Source of the DNA: Nonlabens sp. YIK11
GTDB taxonomy: Bacteria; Bacteroidota; Bacteroidia; Flavobacteriales; Flavobacteriaceae
Direction: 5' to 3'
DNA: 64,000 nt
Assembly: GCF_001413925.1 (NCBI RefSeq)
Contig: NZ_LBMJ01000001.1
Location: 2,272,001-2,336,000 of the forward strand
The first letter of the stretch is position 1. Each line of letters opens with the position of its first letter. This document shows positions 33,640 through 42,733 of this stretch, one piece after another. The position numbers and the translations under genes were made by a program. The notes beneath the pieces were generated by a model. It made no database searches. It saw only the letters and a program-made list of their open reading frames with translations, and was not told the DNA's origin.

Positions 33640-36033
33640 CTATTCGCTCTCTACTTGCTTAAGAGATAATTCATCAATCAAATCGTCATAAGTCATTCTG
33701 TTTTCAGACGCTTTGAAACCGTAAAGAACATTTACCCTAATCGCTTTAAGGCCTATGACACCTTGTACATCTTCTAATTCCAGATGTTCTACCTCGTCAC
33801 CTAAATACTTTTTGTGTTGGAGATAGTTGATGTACCGCATGTATTCACGACGGTTCTCATTATTGGTATAGATTATAGAGATCTTTCCTTTTTGGGTGAT
33901 ACGCTCATCGGTGCCTTTGATGTGCGCCTTATCAATGCGTTTCTTGATGACTTCATACCGAGCGTTGTAGGTTCCATCTACATCAAATCGTTTTTCATCA
34001 ATGCGGTAGCGTATGCTTAAAGTATTGTCAAACACCAGAATCATGGATGCGGCATCTAGCTGTGAAGGAAGATTTTCCTGAATGGAATAGAATTTATCTT
34101 CCATTTCAATCATAGTTTGCAACTGCCACAATCTTAGGTTGTACAGGTAAACTACATTGAATTCTGCCTCTTCATTGATGCTACCACCTATGTAAATATT
34201 GTGTTCCACACCATCGGTTTTGAATCTTTCAAAAAAGTGTGAATAGATACCTTGCGCTTCATTTTGTTTCTTATCAATATACCTAGATAGGGCATGATTG
34301 ATCGTCTGTACCGTGTTATCGTAGTTATTACGATTCTCGTAAATCACACCACTCAATGGATCCAACTTCTCTTGGTAGGAATCAACACGATCTTTCAAAT
34401 CGTCAGAAATGGTTTTGATGTGATCCATTACAGGATTGATTTCATCAGTCAATAGTTTGATGATTCCTCGTTCAGAATTGGCATCGATCGCCTGACCTTC
34501 AAGTGTTTCTTTGTAGTCTTGAACTCTAAAGCCTATTTGATCATAGATAGGCAGTGGTTCGTACGCTTTCGCGGAAGCGATAATACTACAGACTTCATCC
34601 AACTGGTAACAGAGATCTTCCTTGATAGCATGATTTCTGGAATCACTACTACCAACAATATCAATTTGCCCGTACAACGGAAAAACATCCTCAAAACCGA
34701 TGTCCTTGAAGGTTTCTTCCTTGCCGTTGATTTTAGATTTTAAGATACGTCTGGCTTCACGCTCAAATTTCCATTGCACGCTAGGATGTATAGACGTACA
34801 TTCTGTTTGAATAATGGCCTTTACCCTATTTTCATCTTCTTCTTCACCACGTATGACAGCTGCTTTGATATAATCAATGATGTTTTCAATCTTAATCGTA
34901 TTGAAGCTGTTAAGTCCAAAGGTAATATCACTACCTAGCTCAAGAACTCCCAAAAGCTTATCGTGCTTAGTCACAGGATACAAAACGGCACTCTTAATTC
35001 CAGCTTCCAGCAAGTTGCCGGTCATGAAGGTAACTTCCTGTTTGCTGTGATAGTCTTCTACATCAGGAATTATAAGTGGTTTATGCAGCTGGACCAAATG
35101 CTTGTAGGCATCCCTACAAATAGCATTTTGCGAAAGCTTTGAATGACTTTGCCCTAAAATATAACTGGGCGCGTCAGAAAAATGCATTTGCTCAAAAGTG
35201 CTGTCATAATGGTCAAAACTGGTGAATCCTGCGTAGATTTTATCCATATTAAACATCTTTTTAAAGATGTTGACAAAATTCTCCTTGTCTGCAAGCTTTG
35301 AGCCTGGCTGATTGAGCAGTATGGTTTTTAATTCAGATATCGCGGCATCGACTGTGACATCAGTAAAAGATATAATTCCAAAACCCTTGAATTGATATGC
35401 TCCTTGTGGGAAGGCTTTTCTCCATCGTTCTTCATCGTCTGGAAACCTTAGTAATTCATTGATTTCGTCCTCGGTCAGCTGTTCGGATTTGCTGTTGCTA
35501 AAAACGTCTATGAAATCTGCGTTGTAGGTAATTCTATAAGTTCTTATGTTACCATTAGCATCAGGAATTTCTGCATGAAGCAGTTTCCCAATATCTAATT
35601 TCATATCATAACACTTATTGAGAACCAAGCCGCAAGCCAATCGAAACCTATCAAAGGTCTCTTCTTCTAAAAAGTCAAATGTGTAATTCTCGCCAGCATT
35701 CTCAAAAATCTTTGTCAATCGATCGGTACAATTGAACAGCACTGATGAGAATGGTATGGTAGCCGCTTTGATCTCATTACTGGTCAGACTTTTAGGAAAA
35801 AGCTCTGAAAGAATTAGATCGATAGGTTCAGAATAATCATCTAGATTTTCTTCGGTAATATCGGCATTAGGAAAGCCATTCTTAGAGATGGCCTGTAACA
35901 AGGCAGAATAGTAAAGCTTCTTAAAACCGTTTTTTTCGGTTTCAACGCGAGAGGCATAAGCATTGATTAATCTATCAAAACTTAGCACCACATCCATCTG
36001 GTGGTCTCCACTAAAACTAGAGTTACATTTCAT
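33640..36033 (-). CDS. Large GAF-domain protein
   Basis: A 797-residue soluble protein without membrane segments. The centre (about 280-410) is GAF-like: HFSDAPSYILGQSHSKLSQN, ICRDAYKHLVQLHKPLIIPD, GIKSAVLYPVTKHDKLLGVL ending ELGSDITFGLNSF. The N-terminal ~270 residues and the C-terminal ~380 are unassigned. No kinase, cyclase or HD output domain was found, so the signal it reads and passes on is unknown. A decayed palindrome at 34564 codes ASAKA. Convergent with HD-PycTM across a shared terminator. Confidence 0.82.
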   Translation of the reverse strand: MKCNSSFSGDHQMDVVLSFDRLINAYASRVETEKNGFKKLYYSALLQAISKNGFPNADITEENLDDYSEPIDLILSELFPKSLTSNEIKAATIPFSSVLFNCTDRLTKIFENAGENYTFDFLEEETFDRFRLACGLVLNKCYDMKLDIGKLLHAEIPDANGNIRTYRITYNADFIDVFSNSKSEQLTEDEINELLRFPDDEERWRKAFPQGAYQFKGFGIISFTDVTVDAAISELKTILLNQPGSKLADKENFVNIFKKMFNMDKIYAGFTSFDHYDSTFEQMHFSDAPSYILGQSHSKLSQNAICRDAYKHLVQLHKPLIIPDVEDYHSKQEVTFMTGNLLEAGIKSAVLYPVTKHDKLLGVLELGSDITFGLNSFNTIKIENIIDYIKAAVIRGEEEDENRVKAIIQTECTSIHPSVQWKFEREARRILKSKINGKEETFKDIGFEDVFPLYGQIDIVGSSDSRNHAIKEDLCYQLDEVCSIIASAKAYEPLPIYDQIGFRVQDYKETLEGQAIDANSERGIIKLLTDEINPVMDHIKTISDDLKDRVDSYQEKLDPLSGVIYENRNNYDNTVQTINHALSRYIDKKQNEAQGIYSHFFERFKTDGVEHNIYIGGSINEEAEFNVVYLYNLRLWQLQTMIEMEDKFYSIQENLPSQLDAASMILVFDNTLSIRYRIDEKRFDVDGTYNARYEVIKKRIDKAHIKGTDERITQKGKISIIYTNNENRREYMRYINYLQHKKYLGDEVEHLELEDVQGVIGLKAIRVNVLYGFKASENRMTYDDLIDELSLKQVESE
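34564..34579. repeat. Interspersed palindrome, one-mismatch copy in GAF gene
   Basis: CGCTTTCGCGGAAGCG: one base (A to G) differs from the perfect palindrome. Encodes IIASAKA on the minus strand, so the change replaces phenylalanine by serine. Confidence 0.8.
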
Positions 36034-36132
36034 ATATTAAAAATACGATTATTGATTGGTTTAAGGTTCAATATCCGTGCCTTGGGATTATTTTAACCCG
36101 AATTATCTAGTATTTTTGGTAAAAATTAAGAA

Positions 36133-37251
36133 ATGAGATCAGTCTTACCCCTTTTTTTTATAACTCTTTGTCTATTAAGCTGTCAGGAAAATAAAGGACC
36201 TGCCATCATTACAGGTAAAGCTCCCAATGTTCCTAATGGCATACGTGTTTATTTGAATGAAGTCGATGGAAATGGTTCTCCTATACCACTGGATACCGCC
36301 ATTGTTATGAACGAGAAGTTTGACTTCGGCTTGCAGGAAGTACAGGAACTAAGCGATCAACGTCTACTAACGCTGGACGGTGCTAATGGTATCCTGCTCT
36401 TCGTGTCAGAAAATCAGCCTATAGAATTAGAGCTTAAAAAGGACAGCCTGGTGTACAGTACGGTTCGTGCTGGAAAAGAAAATGAAGTGTTTTCTGAATA
36501 CCTAAAAATGAGAGTTGATCAAGCGGTTTCCACCCAAAATCTACGTCAGGATCAGCAAGAGGTTTTTGACAAAGAAGGTCAAGAAGGCCTGGAGCGACTC
36601 AAAAAAGAATACGAGACGATGCAGTTGACCTATAATGACAACATGATCAATTTTATCAAGAAGCATCCTAACGAGATCGTAGCACCGGTCGCGCTGCAAT
36701 CTTTGTACAATGAATATAGACTGGAACCTGAAAAAATTAGAGAACTTTACAACCTCATTGATAAAGACCTTGTAGATCATCCCGTCATGCAGTCCATTGA
36801 TGAAAAACTGGTTAGAGTGGAAACAGTCGCCATAGGTAAAAAAGCACCTTATTTTGAAGGTAAGAATCCAGCTGGTGAGGTGATCAAACTTCCTGAAGTG
36901 CTGGGGAAAGTAACTCTAATCGATTTTTGGGCCAGCTGGTGCGGACCTTGTAGAAGAGAGAACCCCAATGTCGTTGAAGCCTACCAAAAATACCACGATA
37001 AAGGCTTCAATATCATAAGTGTATCGCTGGATCAGGAAAGTGACAGAGATAAGTGGATAGCAGCCATCGAGGATGATCAAATGACCTGGAATCACATTTC
37101 AAGACTAAAAAAATGGCAAGACCCTATTGCGCAATTGTACAACGTGTCTGCAATTCCAGCTACTTTTCTTTTAGATGAAAACGGTGTCATCATTGAAAAA
37201 AACCTCAGAGGAAAAGCACTACATGACAAGCTGGAAGAACTGCTCAATTAA
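36133..37251 (+). CDS. TlpA-type thioredoxin lipoprotein with DUF4369
   Basis: A 372-residue lipoprotein (LLSC at 14-17). A DUF4369-like beta domain (about 25-110), a helical linker, then a TlpA/ResA thioredoxin domain with WASWCGPCRREN; the active site is CGPC at 270-273 and the cis-proline segment is VSAIPATFLL. It probably acts as a periplasmic thiol-disulfide reductase, for example in cytochrome c maturation (inferred). TATTTTTG at 36111-36118 may be its -7 element. Confidence 0.9.
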   Translation: MRSVLPLFFITLCLLSCQENKGPAIITGKAPNVPNGIRVYLNEVDGNGSPIPLDTAIVMNEKFDFGLQEVQELSDQRLLTLDGANGILLFVSENQPIELELKKDSLVYSTVRAGKENEVFSEYLKMRVDQAVSTQNLRQDQQEVFDKEGQEGLERLKKEYETMQLTYNDNMINFIKKHPNEIVAPVALQSLYNEYRLEPEKIRELYNLIDKDLVDHPVMQSIDEKLVRVETVAIGKKAPYFEGKNPAGEVIKLPEVLGKVTLIDFWASWCGPCRRENPNVVEAYQKYHDKGFNIISVSLDQESDRDKWIAAIEDDQMTWNHISRLKKWQDPIAQLYNVSAIPATFLLDENGVIIEKNLRGKALHDKLEELLN

Positions 37252-37886
37252 ATTTTTCCCAGTTTCATTAGGACAAATAGAATGATGATAGGAATAAGTA
37301 AGGCAATGACGGTAATAGGCTCATTTAAGATAATTCTATAATCATAAATTAGGGTCGTCGCATAGCCTGCAACAGCACCGCCAAAATGCGCATCGTGCCC
37401 AATATTACCTACTCTATTCTTGATTCCATAAATAGAATATACCAGATACCCTATACCAAAGACATAGCCTGGTATAATGCCATAAATCATCATTTCTGGA
37501 GACAATAGAATACTACTATACAAAATTCCAGAAACCGCGCCACTGGCTCCTATCGCACTATAATGGTATTCATCCTTGTGGAACAAGTAACTCAAAAAAT
37601 TACCGCCCAATAAGCTAACGATGTATAGGATGACAAAAGAAACATCTCCTAAACTGCTCACCACGATGTTAGCAAAAAAATAAAGCGTCAGCATATTGAC
37701 AAACAAGTGCTGTAAATCCAGATGTAGAAAACCACTGGTAAAAAACCTAAAGTGTTCACCACGCTGGATGCCATAGATATTGAACTTGTATCGATCAAAG
37801 AATTCCAGATCCTGAAAGCCTTTAAAGCTAATGATACAAGTGATTGCGATAATAGCAATGGTGACAAGGTCAATGCTGTAAAACAT
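37248..37886 (-). CDS. Rhomboid family intramembrane serine protease
   Basis: With the ATG at 37886, 212 residues, six hydrophobic segments. GASGAVSGILY holds the catalytic serine and HDAHFGGAVAGY the catalytic histidine; the HLDLQHLFVNMLTLYFF segment has the conserved HxxxN-like motif of helix 2. The longer frame from 37940 would overlap the start of the divergent acyltransferase and adds a non-hydrophobic tail, so 37886 is preferred. It overlaps the stop of the TlpA gene by 4 nt. Substrate unknown. Confidence 0.88.
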   Translation of the reverse strand: MFYSIDLVTIAIIAITCIISFKGFQDLEFFDRYKFNIYGIQRGEHFRFFTSGFLHLDLQHLFVNMLTLYFFANIVVSSLGDVSFVILYIVSLLGGNFLSYLFHKDEYHYSAIGASGAVSGILYSSILLSPEMMIYGIIPGYVFGIGYLVYSIYGIKNRVGNIGHDAHFGGAVAGYATTLIYDYRIILNEPITVIALLIPIIILFVLMKLGKI

Positions 37887-37934
37887 ATAAAAATACTTAG
37901 TGGGCAAGATAGTATATTTGCCAAAAATCCTTTG

Positions 37935-38849
37935 ATGCAAGCCGCTGCATTTTACATCGCTTACCCTTTTATTTGGCTCATTGCAAGACTTCCCTTTGCC
38001 GTGATTTATGCCTTAAGTGATGTGGTTTACTTTATCCTGTATTACATCATTGGGTACCGCAAAAAGGTCATTGCATCAAATATCAAAATTGCCTTTCCTG
38101 GGTTGAATGCTCAGCAAGTCGTAGCTCTTTCAAAAAAAAGTACACGCCACTTCTGTGACATATTTGTCGAGATGATCAAGTCGACAGGAATAAGCCGTGG
38201 AGAAGTTCAAAAAAGATTTGTTTGTGACAATGTGGATGAGATTAACGCTTTCGCGAAAGCGGGACAACCCATCGTCCTCATGTTAGCACACCAGGCCAGT
38301 TACGAATGGACCATAGCTCTAGATGATTTCCTGGATTTTAGGACTTATGTGGTGTACAAACCCATTAAAAACCCGCATTTTGACCAGTACATAAGAGAAG
38401 TGCGATCCAAATTTGGTTCTGATCTCGTTCCCATGAAAAAGGCCTATAACATCATACGCGCCAGTCGCAATTCTGATGAAGCTGGTTTGTACGCTCTCGT
38501 CGCAGATCAAGCGCCCAAGCCATCATCAGCGCAGTTTTTTACAAAGTTCTTTGATCAGGTAACACCGGTATTTATGGGTGGCGAGCGCATGGCACATCAA
38601 TACGGCATGCCTGTATATTACTTGCAGGTAGAAAAAGTGCGGCGCGGTTATTACAAGGCGCATTTTGACAAGATTACTCTTGACGCCAGTAAAGAACCAG
38701 AATGGCTTGTCACCGATTCATTTTTCCAAAAGCTGGAAGATCAAATCAGGAAACAGCCAGAATACTATTTATGGTCTCACAAACGCTGGAAAACCAAACC
38801 ACAGGATGTTAAGCGTGCTGTTGAGCTATCGCCTCGAGTTCATCAATAA
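37935..38849 (+). CDS. Lipid A biosynthesis-type (LpxL/HtrB) acyltransferase
   Basis: A 304-residue membrane-associated acyltransferase. MQAAAFYIAYPFIWLIARLP is the membrane anchor. LMLAHQASYEW is the position of the HX4D/E motif, here with HQASYE, and ALVADQAPKPSSAQFFTKFF is the substrate-binding segment. It probably adds a secondary acyl chain to lipid A, or an N-acyl chain to ornithine-type lipids. ATG 37935 is chosen over a longer frame that runs antisense through the rhomboid gene. The palindrome at 38246 codes NAFAKAG. Its last 41 nt overlap glmM tail to tail. Confidence 0.87.
   Translation: MQAAAFYIAYPFIWLIARLPFAVIYALSDVVYFILYYIIGYRKKVIASNIKIAFPGLNAQQVVALSKKSTRHFCDIFVEMIKSTGISRGEVQKRFVCDNVDEINAFAKAGQPIVLMLAHQASYEWTIALDDFLDFRTYVVYKPIKNPHFDQYIREVRSKFGSDLVPMKKAYNIIRASRNSDEAGLYALVADQAPKPSSAQFFTKFFDQVTPVFMGGERMAHQYGMPVYYLQVEKVRRGYYKAHFDKITLDASKEPEWLVTDSFFQKLEDQIRKQPEYYLWSHKRWKTKPQDVKRAVELSPRVHQ
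38246..38261. repeat. Interspersed palindrome inside acyltransferase gene
   Basis: CGCTTTCGCGAAAGCG. Encodes AFAKA, about 10 residues before the catalytic HQASYE motif. Confidence 0.95.
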
Positions 38850-40203
38850 AGCGATCTGCTAATTGATCTGCAGATTCTTGACTAGCAGATTCTGTATAAA
38901 TTCTAATGATAGGTTCGGTATTTGATTTCCGCAAGTGTACCCATTCGTTTTCAAAATCGATCTTGACACCATCGATGGTTGTCAAATCTTCTGAAGCATA
39001 TTTTTTCTCCACATCTTTGAGAATGGCATCTACCGGCATCCCTTTAGTAAGTTCTACCTTTTTCTTGCTCATGAAATAGCTGGGATAACTAGCTCTAAGT
39101 TCGCTTACCTTCATTTTCTTTTCAGTCAACAAAGAAAGGAACAATGCGATCCCAACCAACGCGTCACGACCGTAATGACTGTCTGGATATATGATCCCAC
39201 CATTTCCTTCACCACCTATTACAGCTTTTACGTCTTTCATTTTTTGAACTACGTTCACCTCACCAACGGCAGCGGCCTGATAAGTGCCACCATGCTTTTC
39301 AGTCACGTCGCGCAAGGCTCTGGAAGATGAAAGATTGCTTACCGTATTGCCTTTGTTTTTGCTCAGGACATAATCAGCACAAGCGACTAGCGTGTATTCT
39401 TCACCAAACATTTCGCCAGTTTCTGTGATAAATGCCAATCGATCCACGTCTGGATCTACTGTGATACCAAAGTCGGCTTGATGCTCTTTTACGGCAGCAC
39501 ACAAATCGCCTAGATGCTCTTTAAGCGGCTCTGGATTGTGTGGGAAATGACCTGTGGGATCGCAGTATAGTTCTACTACCTCAACACCTAATTTTTTGCA
39601 TAGTGCTGGAACCGCAATCCCACCAGTGGAATTCACTCCATCCACCACTACCTTGAAGTTTCCTTTTTGAATGGCTTCGGCTTGAACCAGAGGCAATCGC
39701 AGCACCTCATCTATGTGCCTATCGATATAGTCGGTAATGGTGGTTACCTGACCTAGATCATCAACTTCCGCGTAAGCGAAATCTTCTGCATCTGCAGTAT
39801 CCAATATTTTCTGACCTTCTACTCCATCCAGAAATTCTCCTTTGTTGTTGAGCAGTTTTAGGGCATTCCATTGTTTTGGATTATGGCTGGCAGTTAAAAT
39901 GATACCGCCATCTGCTTTTTCCATAGGTACGGCAACTTCTACCGTAGGTGTGGTACTCAATCCCAAATCAATAACATCACAACCTACACCTACCAACGTA
40001 TTTTGAACCAACGACTGGATCATAGAACCACTAATGCGGGCATCACGACCTATTACTACCACAGGTTTTTCTTTACCAGAAGCCGTTTTTATCCATTTCC
40101 CATAAGCGCTTGCAAACTTTACGGCGTCTAATGGTGTGAGGTTATCACCTGGTGCTCCACCTATGGTTCCACGTATTCCTGAAATAGATTTTATTAATGT
40201 CAT
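38809..40203 (-). CDS. glmM: Phosphoglucosamine mutase
   Basis: A 464-residue alpha-D-phosphohexomutase. The phosphoserine loop is TASHNP (104-109, S106), the metal loop is DPDVDR (250-255), the sugar loop is GGEGNGG and the phosphate-binding loop RKSNTEPIIRIYTES is near the C-terminus. The GEGNGG form favours glucosamine/mannose phosphate. GlmM makes glucosamine-1-phosphate for UDP-GlcNAc, the substrate of MurA at the window's end. A decayed palindrome candidate lies at 39763-39780. Confidence 0.88.
   Translation of the reverse strand: MTLIKSISGIRGTIGGAPGDNLTPLDAVKFASAYGKWIKTASGKEKPVVVIGRDARISGSMIQSLVQNTLVGVGCDVIDLGLSTTPTVEVAVPMEKADGGIILTASHNPKQWNALKLLNNKGEFLDGVEGQKILDTADAEDFAYAEVDDLGQVTTITDYIDRHIDEVLRLPLVQAEAIQKGNFKVVVDGVNSTGGIAVPALCKKLGVEVVELYCDPTGHFPHNPEPLKEHLGDLCAAVKEHQADFGITVDPDVDRLAFITETGEMFGEEYTLVACADYVLSKNKGNTVSNLSSSRALRDVTEKHGGTYQAAAVGEVNVVQKMKDVKAVIGGEGNGGIIYPDSHYGRDALVGIALFLSLLTEKKMKVSELRASYPSYFMSKKKVELTKGMPVDAILKDVEKKYASEDLTTIDGVKIDFENEWVHLRKSNTEPIIRIYTESASQESADQLADRFIDELEAIAQQHA
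39763..39780. repeat. Decayed palindrome candidate in glmM
   Basis: ACTTCCGCGTAAGCGAAA keeps only part of the element (CGCG centre and AAGCGAA end). Encodes DFAYAE, similar to the FAFAKA reading of true copies. It may be a mutated copy or chance. Confidence 0.35.
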
Positions 40204-40227
40204 GTTGTTTATGCCTTACATTTACGG

Positions 40228-40235
40228 CAAATGTA
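40228..40235 (-). promoter_or_regulatory. Candidate -7 element TACATTTG of glmM
   Basis: TACATTTG on the minus strand, 24 nt upstream of the ATG at 40203. Confidence 0.45.
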
Positions 40236-40266
40236 GTTTTCTACGCCATTAACCGCAATTCCATCG

Positions 40267-40860
40267 ATGAATTATCTTGCCCACATCCTTCTTTCTGGAG
40301 ATCACAAAGAGCTGCGAATAGGGAATTTTATAGCAGATTCTGTTAGAGGAAAGGACTTTTCACGGTTTCCAGAAGATGTTGCACGTGGTATCACTATTCA
40401 TCGGCTCATTGATTCTTACACTGATTCTCATGAAATCGTAAGCGAAAGCAAAGAATTGATAAGGCCTGTCTACGGATTATGGAGTAGTGTGATTGTTGAT
40501 TTGTACTATGACCATTTTCTAGCTGCCAACTGGTCCATGTATCACTCACAAGATCTAGAAGGCTTTACATTGGATTTTTATCAAGACCTGAAAGATCGTT
40601 GGGATATCCTGCCAAGGCGCATACAACGCTTCTACCCTATCATGGTTGAGCACAACTGGTTGTACAGCTACCGCACGATAGAAGGAATGGGTAAAATCCT
40701 GTATCAAATGGACCAACGCACCAAAAACAAGAGCAAGATGCAATTTGCATTGAAGGAATTGCGCGAACACTATGACGAGCTTGAAGATCAATTCCATAGG
40801 TTTTTTAAGGAACTACAGGATTTCTCTAATGACTTGATACAAAAAATGCCGCTCGATTGA
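40267..40860 (+). CDS. ACP phosphodiesterase-like protein (DUF479)
   Basis: A 197-residue protein with MNYLAHILLSGDHKELRIGN, ARGITIHRLIDSYTDSH and SSVIVDLYYDHFLAANW: the histidine/aspartate pattern of the AcpH (DUF479) family, an HD-like fold. AcpH removes phosphopantetheine from acyl carrier protein in E. coli; the same function here is inferred. The stop codon lies in the loop of a terminator shared with the convergent LysM gene. Confidence 0.86.
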   Translation: MNYLAHILLSGDHKELRIGNFIADSVRGKDFSRFPEDVARGITIHRLIDSYTDSHEIVSESKELIRPVYGLWSSVIVDLYYDHFLAANWSMYHSQDLEGFTLDFYQDLKDRWDILPRRIQRFYPIMVEHNWLYSYRTIEGMGKILYQMDQRTKNKSKMQFALKELREHYDELEDQFHRFFKELQDFSNDLIQKMPLD

Positions 40861-40871
40861 GCGGCATTTTT
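40842..40871. terminator. Bidirectional terminator overlapping a stop codon
   Basis: AAAAATGCCGCTC (40842-40854), loop GATT, GAGCGGCATTTTT (40859-40871). The hairpin includes the last codons of the DUF479 gene. Confidence 0.9.
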
Positions 40872-40886
40872 GTGAAGTGGATAAAC

Positions 40887-41264
40887 CTATTTATTAGGGA
40901 TGATTAAATCCTGTCCTGGATGAATCATATCTGGATTTTTCAGCTTGTCTGTGTTGGCTTCAAAAATCTTTTTATACTTCATAGGATCTCCATAATAGTG
41001 CTTGGCTATCAAACTAAGAGACTCACCTTTTTCTACGGTATGAATGGCATAAACAGAGCTATCAGCTACCTTAATATCTGCCATAAGATCTGACGGATTC
41101 TCACCACCTACTTTTTTGATCTCGTCCCACAAAAGGTCCTTCTCATAAGGTGTAGAAGCTGTTCCCGTAATTTCTAGTTTTCCATTATTGACTTTTACAT
41201 CGCCACCATGGATATTTAATTTTTCTCCTAGATCTAGGACGCTTTGATATTTCTGCTTTACCAT
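40887..41264 (-). CDS. LysM domain protein (Kbp/YgaU-like)
   Basis: A 125-residue protein with an N-terminal BON-like segment (KLNIHGGDVKVNNGKLEITG) and a C-terminal LysM domain (HTVEKGESLSLIAKHYYGD to HPGQDLIIP). No signal peptide. The layout matches E. coli Kbp (YgaU), a cytoplasmic potassium-binding protein. Such a role is inferred only. Confidence 0.88.
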   Translation of the reverse strand: MVKQKYQSVLDLGEKLNIHGGDVKVNNGKLEITGTASTPYEKDLLWDEIKKVGGENPSDLMADIKVADSSVYAIHTVEKGESLSLIAKHYYGDPMKYKKIFEANTDKLKNPDMIHPGQDLIIPNK

Positions 41265-41407
41265 TTTATTTGATTTTTAGGTTAGATATTAAAGATACCT
41301 ATTTGCTTGACGATTCAAAAGCAATAGGTATAAAATAAGCTATCTCTACATCTACACCATTCTGATTGACAATCAAATTTGATTTTTATCAATAAGGAAA
41401 ACTCGAT

Positions 41408-42151
41408 TTATTCATCTTCTTTGATGGTTGTGTAAACATTGTTTACATCGTCATCTTCTTCCAGTTTCTCCAAAAGTTTGTCAACGTCTTCACGCTGCTC
41501 ATCAGTCAATTCTTTTTGAACGGTTGGGATGTATTCAAATCCAGAACTTAATATTTCAAGTCCCATTTCTTCCAGTCCAGATTGCATCGCACCATAGTTT
41601 TGAAAATCTGCATAGATCATGATTCCATCAACGCTATTGTCATCGTCTTCATCTTTCTCATCCAGGAACAATTCCTCAGCTCCATAGTCGATCAACTCCA
41701 GCTCTAACTCTTCCAGGTCTTTTCCTTCTGCTGGAATTCGGAAATGACACTTATGCTCAAACATAAATTCAACCGATCCACTGGTGCCTAAACTACCATC
41801 GTACTTTGTAAAGTAGCTACGTACGTTAGCTACCGTTCTGTTATTGTTGTCTGTAGAAGTCTCTACAAGAACAGCGATACCATGAGGTGCATAGCCTTCA
41901 AATAGCACCGTTTCATAATTTTTAGTATCCTTATCGCTTGCTTTTTTAATCGCGCGCTCCACATTCGCCTTAGGCATGTTGACCGACTTTGCATTCTGGA
42001 TAACGGCACGCAACTTTGCGTTGGAATCTGGATCTGGACCACCTTCTTTTACAGCGATCACGATATCTTTCCCTATACGTGTAAATGCTTTTGACATGGC
42101 GCTCCATCGTTTCATCTTGCGCGCCTTGCGGAATTCAAATGCTCTTCCCAT
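41408..42151 (-). CDS. YebC/PmpR family protein
   Basis: A 247-residue YebC/TACO1 protein: GRAFEFRKARKMKRWSAMSK, then KEGGPDPDSNAKLRAVIQNAK, NMPKANVERAIKKAS and EGYAPHGIAVLVE. The opening GRAFEFRKARKMKRW is the Bacteroidetes variant of the usual AGHSKW start. Family members are reported as transcription regulators and as translation factors easing polyproline stalling. The C-terminus is very acidic (EKLEEDDDVNNVY). Confidence 0.92.
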   Translation of the reverse strand: MGRAFEFRKARKMKRWSAMSKAFTRIGKDIVIAVKEGGPDPDSNAKLRAVIQNAKSVNMPKANVERAIKKASDKDTKNYETVLFEGYAPHGIAVLVETSTDNNNRTVANVRSYFTKYDGSLGTSGSVEFMFEHKCHFRIPAEGKDLEELELELIDYGAEELFLDEKDEDDDNSVDGIMIYADFQNYGAMQSGLEEMGLEILSSGFEYIPTVQKELTDEQREDVDKLLEKLEEDDDVNNVYTTIKEDE

Positions 42152-42213
42152 TGATTACTTAAATTTTGAAGTGTAAAATTAAGGTTATGCTCTATCTCTT
42201 GCAACCACAAAAA

Positions 42214-42234
42214 AAACCGCCATTAAGGCGGTTT
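42214..42234 (-). terminator. Terminator of the 122-aa exported protein gene
   Basis: AAACCGCC, loop ATTAA, GGCGGTTT, with an A-run on the left giving a U-run on the minus-strand transcript. Confidence 0.85.
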
Positions 42235-42253
42235 CATAATTTATCAATACGAT

Positions 42254-42622
42254 TTACTCTTCTATGACAATGAGTGGCTGGATATCACCTCTTATTCGTT
42301 CATAAAGATCAAGCTGTTCTCTTACTAAAATATCTGTCATCTCACGACCTTGCTCGACATATAACGATTGTAATACTTCATTTTTTTCTGCTAAGGTGAG
42401 ATCTTTATTACCCAGAACTAAGTCACGCTGTGCGTTAAAAGTGGCATTTACCTTTTCTACGAGTAGCAATTGCTTTTCAGTTAGAGAAAGTTGTTTATCC
42501 ATTTCTCTGGCTAGTTCCTTTCCTTCTTCTTTCTGGCGTTCATTAGGTTCTGGTGCCACATAATCTTGAGCGGCTGCTAGCCCACTAATCAATAATACCG
42601 CAATAATTAATAATCGTTTCAT
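42254..42622 (-). CDS. Exported helical protein of unknown function
   Basis: A 122-residue protein with a signal peptide (LLIIAVLLISGLAAAQ, cleavage after AAAQ) and then an almost entirely helical, charged body (SLTEKQLLLVEKVNATF, DLTLAEKNEVLQSLY). The spaced LT-x-x-Q/EK pattern is loosely like Spy/CpxP-type periplasmic proteins, but I would not name it. Terminator downstream. Confidence 0.72.
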   Translation of the reverse strand: MKRLLIIAVLLISGLAAAQDYVAPEPNERQKEEGKELAREMDKQLSLTEKQLLLVEKVNATFNAQRDLVLGNKDLTLAEKNEVLQSLYVEQGREMTDILVREQLDLYERIRGDIQPLIVIEE

Positions 42623-42692
42623 GTTTTTATTTCCAAGTTAGCCACATTTCGTGGGATTTTTCTTAAGACTTTTCTAAAATACAAGCATAAAA

Positions 42693-42715
42693 AAACCTCG
42701 CCAGTAGCGAGGTTT
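42693..42715 (-). terminator. Terminator of the pterin dehydratase gene
   Basis: AAACCTCGC (42693-42701), loop, GCGAGGTTT (42707-42715), with a left-hand A-run. Confidence 0.85.
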
Positions 42716-42733
42716 CTATTTTAAAAGAGAAAA

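Noticed and set aside
32354..36033. Complete Pycsar defence system
   Set aside because: No nucleotide cyclase gene or other defence gene lies nearby; only the effector-type domain is present.
37752..37934. N-terminal extension of the acyltransferase frame
   Set aside because: It runs antisense through the rhomboid gene and is hydrophilic; the family begins at the membrane anchor from 37935.
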